Assembly (NCBI RefSeq): GCF_014673495.1
Contig: NZ_CP051006.1
Coordinates: 7,997,001-8,061,000 of the forward strand
From: Streptomyces griseofuscus
GTDB taxonomy: Bacteria > Actinomycetota > Actinomycetes > Streptomycetales > Streptomycetaceae
DNA length: 64,000 bases
Direction of reading: 5' to 3'
Part shown: positions 8,324 to 16,136 of the stretch, piece after piece
Layout: the number at the start of each line of letters is the position of its first letter
Position numbering within the stretch: the first letter of the stretch is position 1
The notes under the pieces: generated by a model
Told to the model about the DNA's origin: nothing
Seen by the model: only the letters and a program-made list of their open reading frames with translations
Databases searched by the model: none
Translations under genes and position numbers: made by a program

Positions 8324-9148
8324 TCACACCCGGCTGGAGGTCGCGGTGTCCGCCGACAGCCGCTGCGCGAGATAGATCGGCACCACCGACAGCAGCACCA
8401 GGACGGCGGCCACCACATTGACCACAGGCGCCTGCTGAGGCCGTGTCATATTGCCGAAGATCCAGATCGGCAGGGTCTCGATGCCGGGCCCCGCGGTGAA
8501 CGTGGTGACCACGATCTCGTCGAAGGACAGCGCGAACGACAGCAGCGCACCGGCCAGCAGCGCCGAGCGCACCAGCGGGAAGGTGACGTCCAGGAAGGCG
8601 CGGAAGGTGGTCGCGCCGAGGTCCATGGCCGCCTCCTCGTACGACCCCGTCGTCCGCCGCAGCCGCGCCACCACGTTGTTGAACACCACGACGACGCAGA
8701 ACGTGGCATGCCCGACGATCACCGTGAACAGCCCGAGCCCCACGCCGAGCGGCTGAAGCACCGTGCCGAACGCCGAGTTGAGGGCGATGCCCGTGACGAT
8801 GCCGGGCAGCGCGATCGGCAATACCACCACGAACGACACCGTGCCCCGGCCGAAGAAGCGGTGCCGGGCCACGGCGAACGCGATCAGCGTCCCGAGGACC
8901 AGCGCGATCGCGGTCGCCCCGAGCCCCGCCTTCACCGACACCCACAGCGCGTGCCGGGCACCCGAGTTGTGCAGGGCCGCCGACCACCAGCGCCCGGTCA
9001 GCCCCGGCGGCGGCCAGCTCGCGCTGCGGTCCGGGTTCAGGGAGTTGACGAGGACCAGCAGCAGCGGCACGTAGATCACCGCGAATCCGAGCCCCGCGCC
9101 GATGCGCAGGGCGATGCGCGCACTGCGGGTGAGATGCACGTCGCTCAT
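8324..9148 (-). CDS. ABC importer permease, PotC-like (spermidine/putrescine type)
   Basis: A 274-residue inner-membrane permease with six predicted helices. The EAA loop YEEAAMDLGATTFRAFLDVTFP (about residues 166-187) contacts the ATPase and places it with PotC-type subunits. FDEIVVTTF is a further PotC-like motif. It is last in a four-gene operon (ATPase, binding protein, permease, permease). A GGAGAGG site directly precedes the ATG. The substrate is inferred to be a polyamine or a similar small cation from the family; it is not shown by the sequence alone. Confidence 0.92.
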   Translation of the reverse strand: MSDVHLTRSARIALRIGAGLGFAVIYVPLLLVLVNSLNPDRSASWPPPGLTGRWWSAALHNSGARHALWVSVKAGLGATAIALVLGTLIAFAVARHRFFGRGTVSFVVVLPIALPGIVTGIALNSAFGTVLQPLGVGLGLFTVIVGHATFCVVVVFNNVVARLRRTTGSYEEAAMDLGATTFRAFLDVTFPLVRSALLAGALLSFALSFDEIVVTTFTAGPGIETLPIWIFGNMTRPQQAPVVNVVAAVLVLLSVVPIYLAQRLSADTATSSRV

Positions 9149-9176
9149 CCTCTCCGGGGCCCGGTGCGGGGGCCGG

Positions 9177-10070
9177 TCACAGGCTGCTCAGGGCGCCGGT
9201 GCGGCGGATCGCCAGCAGGTACAGGACGATCACGAGCACGGGGACGGTGCCGAGGGCGGCGGCCATGGGCAGGTTCAACTCGATGTTGGAGTACACGAGA
9301 TTGCCGATCAGCTGCGTCTTGCCGCCGACGATCTGCACCGTGATGTAGTCGCCGAGGCTCAGCGAGAAGGTGAACACCGAGCCCGCCGCCACCGACGGCA
9401 GCACCATCGGCAGCACCACCGAACGGAAGGTGCGCCCCGCGCGGGCCCCGAGGTCCGCCGACGCGTCGAGCAGCTGCGCCGGGAGCTGTTCGAGCGCGGT
9501 ATGGATCGGCAGGATCATGTACGGCAGCCACAGATATGTCAGCGTGAGCACCGTGGCCGGCAGCCCGAACCCGGGCCCGCCGAGCCCCAGCGGCGCGAGC
9601 AGCCAGTCGGCGAGCCCGCCCCGGGACAGGATGAGCCGCCAGGCGTACACCTTGACCAGGTAACTCGCCCACAGCGGGGTGAGGATGGCCACCACCAGCA
9701 GCGGACGCCGGCGCGGCGGCGCCACCCGGGCGGTGTAGAAGGCGACCGGGAAGGCGATCAGCGCGCACAGCACGGTCACCGCGAGCGCGACGCCCACGCT
9801 GCGCACGATCACCTCGCGGAACACCGGTGTCGTCACCAGCTGGTGGAAGTTGTCCGTCGACCAGACCTTCACCACCTGGGAGGTGAAGGAGTCGGTGGTC
9901 CAGAACGCGGACGCGAACAGCACCGCCAGCGAGCCGAGATACAGGACGATCAGCCACAGGAGCGGCGCGGTGAGCAGCAGGGCGAGGCGCAGCCGGGGCC
10001 GGCGGTGCAGGGCCCCGGCGAGCCGCCGCACCCCCGAGGTCCTTGCCGCGGTGGTCGCTTGGCTCGCCAT
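9177..10070 (-). CDS. ABC importer permease, PotB-like
   Basis: A 297-residue permease with six membrane helices after a basic cytoplasmic N-terminus. The coupling EAA loop reads LLDASADLGARAGRTFRSVV (about residues 199-218), and SLGDYITVQIVGG is typical of PotB-type subunits. The start lies only three bases after the stop of the binding-protein gene, so the two are likely to be translated together. It should form a heterodimer with the PotC-like permease downstream. Confidence 0.92.
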   Translation of the reverse strand: MASQATTAARTSGVRRLAGALHRRPRLRLALLLTAPLLWLIVLYLGSLAVLFASAFWTTDSFTSQVVKVWSTDNFHQLVTTPVFREVIVRSVGVALAVTVLCALIAFPVAFYTARVAPPRRRPLLVVAILTPLWASYLVKVYAWRLILSRGGLADWLLAPLGLGGPGFGLPATVLTLTYLWLPYMILPIHTALEQLPAQLLDASADLGARAGRTFRSVVLPMVLPSVAAGSVFTFSLSLGDYITVQIVGGKTQLIGNLVYSNIELNLPMAAALGTVPVLVIVLYLLAIRRTGALSSL

Positions 10071-10073
10071 GGT

Positions 10074-11267
10074 TCAGCCCTTGATCTCGGTCCAGGCCTG
10101 CACCCACTTGGCGTACGGGACACAACGGACGTCCGTGCGGCCGTCCAGGCACTGCTCGATGGGGGTGTTCCAGAAGGCGATCCGCTTCCAGTAGTTCTCG
10201 TCGGCCGCGTGGTAGACCGCGCAGAAGTTCTTGTCCGACGTCTCGGCGCACGCCTTGGAGTTGGCGGGGGCCTCGCCGAAGTACTCGGCGACCTCGGCGT
10301 TGACCTTGGGGGAGACGATCCAGTTCAGCCATTTGTAGGCGCAGTTGAGATGCTTGGCCTTGCTGGAGACCATCCAGGTGTCCGACCAGCCGGTGGAACC
10401 CTCCTTCGGCACCAGCGCCTTGACCTCCGCGCCCTCGGAGGCCGCGAGATTGGCGATCACCTGCCAGGTGGTCCCGACGACCGAGTCACCGCTCTTGAAG
10501 GCGGAGACCTCCTTGAGGTAGTCGCCCCAGTACTCGCCGACATCCGCGTTCTGCTTCTTCAGCAGGGCCACGGCCGCGTCGAACTGCTTCTGGTCCAGCG
10601 CGTACGGGTCCTTGATCCTCAACTCCGGCCTGGTGGATTTGAGATAGAGCGCCGCGTCGGCGATGTAGATCGGCGAGTCGTACGCGGTGACATGGCCCTT
10701 GTACTTCGAGGCACCCTCGAAGACCGCGGACCAGGAGGTGGGCGCGGGCCGTACCTTCCGGGTGTTGTACATCAGCAGATTGGCGCCCCGGCCGTGCGGG
10801 ATGCCGTACATCCTGCCGTTCACCGAGTTCCAGGCGCCGTTCTTCAACCCGCTGAAGACGTCCTTGTAGTTGGGCACCAGGGCGGTGTTGACGGGGGCCG
10901 CGTCACCGGAGGCGATCAGCCGCAGGGAGGCGTCGCCGGAGGCGGAGACGGCGTCGTACTCGCCGGTCTTCATCAGCTTGACCATCTCGTCCGAGCTGGC
11001 CGCGACCCTGGAGTGGACCTGGCAGCCCGTCTGCTTCTCGAAGTGACCGACCCAGTTGACCCGGGGATCGTCGGAGCCGTCCTCGACGTACCCGGCCCAG
11101 GCGATCAGATCGACCTGCCCCTCGGTCCTGCCGAGTTTCGTCGGGGCCTTCAGATCGGGCGGGTTGAGGCCGGTGGCGGACGTGGAGTGGGAGGAGTCGC
11201 AGGCGGCGGCGAGCAGCAGCACGGCGCCCGCGCAGGCGGCGGTACGCAAAGTTCGGGTGAGACGCAC
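10074..11267 (-). CDS. Substrate-binding lipoprotein of polyamine-type ABC importer
   Basis: A 397-residue exported binding protein of the PotD/PotF fold. The GTG start at 11267 (GGAGAA, 5 bases spacing) leads into a short signal peptide with lipobox LAAAC, so it is a surface lipoprotein. Conserved family blocks include LIAWAGYVED, the YDAVSASGDASLRL segment, NGRMYGIPHGRGANLL and WLNWIVSPKVNAEVAEYFGEAP. Paired cysteines near the C-terminus (CAET, FCAV, QCLDG, VRCV) suggest two disulfides, which is more than usual for the family. The ligand, probably a polyamine, is inferred. Confidence 0.92.
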   Translation of the reverse strand: MRLTRTLRTAACAGAVLLLAAACDSSHSTSATGLNPPDLKAPTKLGRTEGQVDLIAWAGYVEDGSDDPRVNWVGHFEKQTGCQVHSRVAASSDEMVKLMKTGEYDAVSASGDASLRLIASGDAAPVNTALVPNYKDVFSGLKNGAWNSVNGRMYGIPHGRGANLLMYNTRKVRPAPTSWSAVFEGASKYKGHVTAYDSPIYIADAALYLKSTRPELRIKDPYALDQKQFDAAVALLKKQNADVGEYWGDYLKEVSAFKSGDSVVGTTWQVIANLAASEGAEVKALVPKEGSTGWSDTWMVSSKAKHLNCAYKWLNWIVSPKVNAEVAEYFGEAPANSKACAETSDKNFCAVYHAADENYWKRIAFWNTPIEQCLDGRTDVRCVPYAKWVQAWTEIKG

Positions 11268-11290
11268 GGCGTTTCTCCAAGAGGTGGGGG

Positions 11291-12322
11291 TCAGGAGGGC
11301 AGACGGACGGCGTGCCGGCGGTGCCATCGGAGGCGCACGCGGGCGCCGCGGTAGGCGGCGACATCCTCGGCGGAGGTCTCCAGGTTCTGCTGCACCGCGG
11401 TGAGCCGGCCGCCGCCGTCGAGGTCGACGAGCAGGCGGGTGGTGTCGCCGAGGTAGACGACATCGGCGACCAAGCCCGTGGCGGTGGTGTGGTCGGGCTC
11501 GTCCGCCTCCGCGGACTCCTTCAGGACGCGGATCTTCTCCGGACGGATGTTGTAGGTGCCCGGGGCGCCGACGAGTCGCCGGGCCACCTCTGCGTCGAGC
11601 AGGTTGGAGGTGCCGACGAAGGAGGCGACGAAGGGCGTCGCCGGGCGTTCGTAGATCTCCGCGGGGGTGCCGACCTGGGCGATGCGGCCCCGGTCGAAGA
11701 CGGCGATCCGGTCGCTCATCGTCAGGGCCTCCTCCTGGTCATGGGTGACGAACACGAAGGTGATCCCCACCTCCCGCTGGAGCGCCTTGAGTTCGCCCTG
11801 CATCTGCTCGCGCAGCTTCAGATCGAGGGCGCCGAGCGGCTCGTCCAGGAGCAGCACACGGGGGCGGCCGACCAGGGCGCGGGCGAGCGCGACGCGCTGC
11901 CGCTGGCCGCCGGACAACTGGGCGGGCCGCCGGGCGCCGTAGCCCTCAAGGCGCACCTCCGCGAGCGCCTCGCGGGCCCGGGCGAGGCGCTCGGCCTTGG
12001 GCACCTTGCGGATCTTCAGCGCGTACGCCACGTTCTGCTCGACCGTCATGTGCGGGAAGAGCGCGTAGTCCTGGAAGACGGTGTGCACATCCCGCTCGAA
12101 CGGGGCGAGCCCGGTGACCTCCTGCCCGGCCAGCTCGATCCGGCCCGCGTCGGGCGTCTCGAACCCGGCGACGAGCCGCAGCACCGTGGTCTTCCCGGAG
12201 CCGGACGGGCCGAGCATCGAGAAGAACTCGCCGTCCCGTATCTCCAGATCGACCCCTGCCACGGCGGCCGTCTCTCCGAACGACTTGCGCAGGTCGTGCA
12301 GCCGGATCGCAATTCCCTGCAT
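11291..12322 (-). CDS. ABC importer ATPase, PotA-like
   Basis: A 343-residue nucleotide-binding subunit. Walker A is GPSGSGKTT, the Q-loop VFQDYALFPHM, the signature LSGGQRQRVALARAL, Walker B VLLLDEPLGALD, and the switch His is in VTHDQEEA. A C-terminal TOBE-like domain follows from about residue 235 (VGTPAEIYERP onward). The ATG at 12322 has a GAAAGG site and matches family N-termini. It is first in its operon, and the promoter elements lie 37-65 bases upstream within the GntR-shared spacer. Confidence 0.94.
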   Translation of the reverse strand: MQGIAIRLHDLRKSFGETAAVAGVDLEIRDGEFFSMLGPSGSGKTTVLRLVAGFETPDAGRIELAGQEVTGLAPFERDVHTVFQDYALFPHMTVEQNVAYALKIRKVPKAERLARAREALAEVRLEGYGARRPAQLSGGQRQRVALARALVGRPRVLLLDEPLGALDLKLREQMQGELKALQREVGITFVFVTHDQEEALTMSDRIAVFDRGRIAQVGTPAEIYERPATPFVASFVGTSNLLDAEVARRLVGAPGTYNIRPEKIRVLKESAEADEPDHTTATGLVADVVYLGDTTRLLVDLDGGGRLTAVQQNLETSAEDVAAYRGARVRLRWHRRHAVRLPS

Positions 12323-12358
12323 GGGGGAACCTTTCTGGCGCGCGGTACGTTGACCGCA

Positions 12359-12387
12359 AACATATGAAGTCATAGTTCTCAACTCAA
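12359..12387 (-). promoter_or_regulatory. Promoter of the ABC importer operon
   Basis: On the minus strand TTGAGT (12387-12382) is followed after exactly 17 bases by TATGTT (12364-12359). This is a good vegetative-type promoter for the potA-like gene, predicting a leader of about 30 bases. The -35 element lies inside one arm of the dyad described separately. Confidence 0.65.
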
Positions 12388-12412
12388 GAGCCCGTTGGGG
12401 TAAAGCTTGAGT
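12382..12412. promoter_or_regulatory. Candidate GntR operator dyad
   Basis: Perfect 7-bp arms ACTCAAG (12382-12388) and CTTGAGT (12406-12412) are separated by 17 bases. One arm covers the -35 of the importer promoter, and the other lies 20 bases before the GntR start. This placement would allow repression of both directions. Confidence 0.5.
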
Positions 12413-12432
12413 CAACACACGAGGTGATGCCC

Positions 12433-13173
12433 GTGAGGCAGGATCAGATCGACGGCGGCGCCCGCAGGGCCGTGTTCAGCCCGGTGGACAACCGCGCCCG
12501 GGTGGACACCGTCGTCCGCCGCCTCGGCGACGCCATAGAGCTGGGTCTTCTCGCCGACGGTGAGCAGTTGCCGGGCGAGAGCGAACTCGCCGGGCAACTC
12601 GGCGTCTCCACCGTCACTTTGCGGGAGGCCCTCATGGCCCTGCGGCAGCGGGGCCTGCTGATCACCCGCCGGGGGCGCGGCGGTGGCAGCTTCGTCTCCC
12701 TGCCCGAACTCCCCGCCGAGGAACGGCTCAGAACCCGGCTGCGCGGCTGGAGCACCGAGGAACTGCGCGACCTCGGCGACCACTGGGCCGCCCTGTCCGG
12801 CGCCGCCGCCCGGCTCGCCGTCCAGCGCACCGAACCCGAGGACTTGAGCCAACTGCGCCGCACCGCCGATGAGTTGATACGAGCCGAGGGAGCTGCGGCG
12901 TGCTGCCGTCTGTACGGCCGCTTCCATGTCGAACTCGCGGCCGCCGCCCAGTCCGCCCGGCTCACCCGGGAACAGCTCGCGCTCCAGGGCGAGGTGGGCG
13001 CGCTGCTGTGCCTTGTGCTCGCCGACGACTCCTGTCGTGAAGAAGTTGCGGACCGGCAGCGCGGGTTGATCTCCGCCGTGCAGGATGGGGACCACGCAAC
13101 GGCCGGCACGCTGGCCGAGCGGTGCGTCAGGGAACCGGTGGCCCGGCTCGTCGCCGTACGCCTCGCCCTTTGA
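12433..13173 (+). CDS. GntR-family transcriptional regulator (FadR-like)
   Basis: A 246-residue regulator. The winged helix-turn-helix spans about residues 25-95 with LPGESELAGQLGVSTVTLREALMALRQRGLL broken over residues 45-75, and GRGGGSFV forms the wing. The C-terminal half (about 105-240) is all helical and FCD-like, with conserved RFHVELAAAA, where His could bind a metal or ligand. The GTG at 12433 is preferred because GAGGTG lies 6 bases upstream; ATG 12427 and GTG 12424 overlap that site. It is divergent from the ABC importer and 37 bases upstream of a cache-domain gene, so it probably senses or controls import of that ligand. Confidence 0.88.
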   Translation: MRQDQIDGGARRAVFSPVDNRARVDTVVRRLGDAIELGLLADGEQLPGESELAGQLGVSTVTLREALMALRQRGLLITRRGRGGGSFVSLPELPAEERLRTRLRGWSTEELRDLGDHWAALSGAAARLAVQRTEPEDLSQLRRTADELIRAEGAAACCRLYGRFHVELAAAAQSARLTREQLALQGEVGALLCLVLADDSCREEVADRQRGLISAVQDGDHATAGTLAERCVREPVARLVAVRLAL

Positions 13174-13210
13174 CCGCGCCGCGTCCGGATCCCGTCCGCT
13201 GGAGGACACG

Positions 13211-13975
13211 ATGGGCGTCAGCCCGGGTCTCACCGCCCCCGGCACGGAGACGGAACGGTGGGTGGCCGCACAGGTGGGCGGCGCCCTGGAGGCCGTCTTC
13301 GCCGAGGTCGCCGCGACCCGCGCCGATACGACGGCGCTGCTCGCCCGGGTGAGTGCGCAGGGGCGCCCGGCCGTCAGCGCCGACCTCGCCGCCCTGCGCC
13401 CCGCACTCCATCAGCGCCTGTCCGAAGAGGAGTTGGTCTCCGGCGCCGGTTTCGTCGCCGCCCCGGGGCTGCTCGCCGATGTGCCCGCCTGGCTGGAGTG
13501 GTGGCAGTGCGGCACCGAGGGCGTCGTACGGCCGCTGCTGCTCGACCTCGACCCCGGCCGGTCGGCGTACTCCGACTACACCCACTGGGACTGGTTCGCA
13601 CTGCCCCGCCGTACCGGGCGCCGGGCGGTGGCCGGACCGTACGTCGACTACCTCTGCTCCGACGAGTACAGCCTCACCCTCTCCGAACCGGTGTATGTCC
13701 GGGGCGAGTTCGCCGGGGTGGCCGCCGCCGATGTGTATCTGCGCCACTTCGAGGCCGCCGTCCTCCCGCTGCTACGGCGCCTCGCGCGCCCCGCCCACCT
13801 GGTGAACGCCCGCGGCCGTGTCGCCGCCTCCGCCGACCCCGCGCATCTGGCCGGATCCCTTACCAGGGGACCGGACTTCGGCGGGCTGCTGCTCGGGCAG
13901 GACCGGATCGGCGCCCACGGGAGCTTGCGGCTGGTGCCGTGCCGGGGGGTCCCGCTGGTCCTCGTACTGGCCTGA
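13211..13975 (+). CDS. Free-standing cache-domain protein
   Basis: A 254-residue protein with a cache (dCache-like) sensory fold and no other domain. After a helical N-terminus the motifs HWDWFALPRRTGRRAVAGPYVDY, spread over about residues 120-143, then YSLTLSEPVY and GEFAGVAAADVYL match the ligand-binding core of cache domains. It has no signal peptide or membrane helix, so unlike most cache domains it appears to be cytoplasmic. A GGAGG site sits 5 bases before the ATG. It follows the GntR gene directly and lies opposite the polyamine-type importer, so it may bind the imported ligand; that role is inferred. Confidence 0.82.
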   Translation: MGVSPGLTAPGTETERWVAAQVGGALEAVFAEVAATRADTTALLARVSAQGRPAVSADLAALRPALHQRLSEEELVSGAGFVAAPGLLADVPAWLEWWQCGTEGVVRPLLLDLDPGRSAYSDYTHWDWFALPRRTGRRAVAGPYVDYLCSDEYSLTLSEPVYVRGEFAGVAAADVYLRHFEAAVLPLLRRLARPAHLVNARGRVAASADPAHLAGSLTRGPDFGGLLLGQDRIGAHGSLRLVPCRGVPLVLVLA

Positions 13976-14003
13976 TCCACACGAGAGTTGGGATCGACCT
14001 GCC

Positions 14004-15482
14004 TCAGTCGACCGGCCAGGTGTGCACCGGGGCGTTGAGATGCATGTAGTCGATGTACAGCTCGGTCATGCGCCGCAGCGCCTCGTGCCGGGAGCAGTGG
14101 GTGGTGTCGATGAGGTGGTGGAACATCTCCTTCTGCCACACGGCGCCGTTGCGGGCCGCCACACAGCGCTGCTCGATGATGCCGAGCAGCGGCTCCCGCC
14201 AGGCCGCGTCCATCCCGGAGCGCTCCAGGCCGCGATGGGCGAGCGGCAGCAGCCTGCGCAGTACCAGTTCGGGCGCGGTCACCTCACCGGCGCCCGGCCA
14301 GTACAGCAGGGCCTCCATGCCGTACCGGGCCGCGCTGTGCAGGTTCTCCTCGGCGGCCTTGAAGGACATCCGCGACCACACCGGCCGGTCCTCCTCGACC
14401 AGCGCGCGGGTCAGCCCGTAGTAGAAGGCACCGTTGGCGAGGGTGTCGGCGACGGTCGGACCGGCGGGCAGCACCCGGTTCTCCACGCGGATGTGCGGCC
14501 GGTCCCGGGAGACGGCGTAGACGGGGCGGTTCCAGCGGTAGATCGTGCCGTTGTGCAGGGTGAGTTCACCGAGTTCGGGCACGTCACCGCGGTCCAGGGT
14601 CTCCGCCGGGTCCTGGTCGTCGCACAGCGGGAGCAGGGCGGGGAAGTAGCGCACGTTCTCCTCGAACAGATCGAAGACGCTGGTGATCCAGCGCTCCCCG
14701 AACCACACCCGGGGCCGTACGCCCTGCACCTTGATCTCCTGCGGGCGGGTGTCCGTGGCCTGTTCGAACAGCGGGATCCGGGTCTCGTGCCACAGCTCCT
14801 TGCCGAACAGGAAGGGCGCGTTCGCCGCGAGCGCCACCTGGACGCCGGCGATGGCCTGCGCGGCGTTCCAGTAGTCGGCGAACTCCTCGGGGGAGACCTG
14901 GAGATGGAACTGGGTGCTGGTGCAGGCGGCCTCCGGGGTGATGCTGTCCGCGTAGGTGCGCAGCCGGTCCACACCGTCCACCTCGATCCGCAGATCCTCG
15001 CCCCGGGCCGCGAAGACCTGGTCGTTGAGCAGCCGGTAGCGTGGGTTCTCGGAGAGCGTCTCCTCGCCGATGTCCTCCTGCCGCAGCGTGGGCAGGATCC
15101 CGACGGTGATCAGCCGGGCGCCGACCGTGCGGGCCCGCCCGTCGGCGTGGTCGAGCGCGGCCCGGATCTCCGACTCCCAGGCGTCCGGACCGCCCGCCGT
15201 CAGTTGCCTCGGCGGCACATTGATCTCCAGGTTGAACCGGCCCAGCTCCGTGGACCACGCCGGGTCGGAGATCGCGTCCAGCACCGCGCTGTTGCGCATG
15301 GCGGGCTCGGCGGCGTCGTCCACCAGATTCAGCTCTATCTCCAGGCCGACCTGCGGCCGCTCGGAGTCGAACCGCGCCTCCCGGAGCATCTTCGCGAACG
15401 CGTCCAGGCACTCCTGCATCTTGACCCGGTACCGGCGGCGGTCCTCGCGGGTGAACACGAGCGCCGGGACGTCACGCCCCAT
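14004..15482 (-). CDS. Glutamate-cysteine ligase-family (GCS2) protein
   Basis: A 492-residue member of the carboxylate-amine ligase family GCS2 (COG2170). Diagnostic segments are VGLEIELNLVDD near residue 45 (the ATP/metal-binding glutamates), GRFNLEINVPP near 80, STQFHLQVSPEEFADYWNAAQA near 188 (broken by family insertions) and RVENRVLPAGPT near 330. The length matches the actinobacterial family annotated as glutamate-cysteine ligase. Whether it makes gamma-glutamylcysteine (for ergothioneine-type thiols) or another gamma-glutamyl amide is unknown, and no ergothioneine gene is adjacent. A GGAGG site precedes the ATG. Confidence 0.88.
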   Translation of the reverse strand: MGRDVPALVFTREDRRRYRVKMQECLDAFAKMLREARFDSERPQVGLEIELNLVDDAAEPAMRNSAVLDAISDPAWSTELGRFNLEINVPPRQLTAGGPDAWESEIRAALDHADGRARTVGARLITVGILPTLRQEDIGEETLSENPRYRLLNDQVFAARGEDLRIEVDGVDRLRTYADSITPEAACTSTQFHLQVSPEEFADYWNAAQAIAGVQVALAANAPFLFGKELWHETRIPLFEQATDTRPQEIKVQGVRPRVWFGERWITSVFDLFEENVRYFPALLPLCDDQDPAETLDRGDVPELGELTLHNGTIYRWNRPVYAVSRDRPHIRVENRVLPAGPTVADTLANGAFYYGLTRALVEEDRPVWSRMSFKAAEENLHSAARYGMEALLYWPGAGEVTAPELVLRRLLPLAHRGLERSGMDAAWREPLLGIIEQRCVAARNGAVWQKEMFHHLIDTTHCSRHEALRRMTELYIDYMHLNAPVHTWPVD

Positions 15483-16136
15483 CGCGCCTCCAGGATTACC
15501 CCTCGTCGGACAGTCTCATCCCAATGTCGCACCATCGGTGGGGGGCCACCATGCGGCCGTGCGGGAGCTGGGCCCGGCCGAGGCCGATACCCCGCGTCAC
15601 CCCGGCGCCGAGGCCGCCGCGCACCGCTCGACGGCCGGACCGGGGACCGCCGAGGGCGACGAACGGCGGGGGCCGGGACGGGGGCGTCACCCGGTCGGTC
15701 AGTCTCCGTTGGACTTCGGGCGGGCGGCGACGCAAGGTCTGAACGAGATCTTCGATCGCCGCGGTCCGCCTCCGTGCGGCGCGGTACGCCTCAGCACGCC
15801 CGCGGCACGTCCCCTGTGTGCCGCAGCGCCCCAGACCGGCCCTCGCCCTATCGCCGAGATATCGGCGATGTATCGGCGGCGGGTCGACCCGGGGCGGGGA
15901 ACATTTAATCCAATGCGCTCGGGTAGTTCCCCGCCCCGTCCTGCCTCTCCGTCGCGGCGTTTCGGCCACGCCTGTCGGCGCGAGGGCCCTTGTGCGACTG
16001 CGGTCGTGCGTTCGAGACCCCCGGATCACGGGCCGCGTCTTCGTCCGGAATCGAGCGCGTTCGAATCGACCTCCTCTCGTTGAGCCTGGCACCACCGGAC
16101 CACCCGGGTACGGTGCCGAACCGAGGAGGGACGCAG
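15483..16136. other. 654-base intergenic stretch with one dyad
   Basis: I see no convincing gene here on either strand; open frames are arginine/proline-rich shadows. The stretch holds a 7-bp dyad TCGCCGA-GATA-TCGGCGA (15851-15868) followed by a second TATCGGCG copy 11 bases on (15871-15878), and an AT-rich ATTTAATCC at 15902-15910. The position, about 230-290 bases upstream of the ABC exporter, suggests a control region. Confidence 0.4.
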
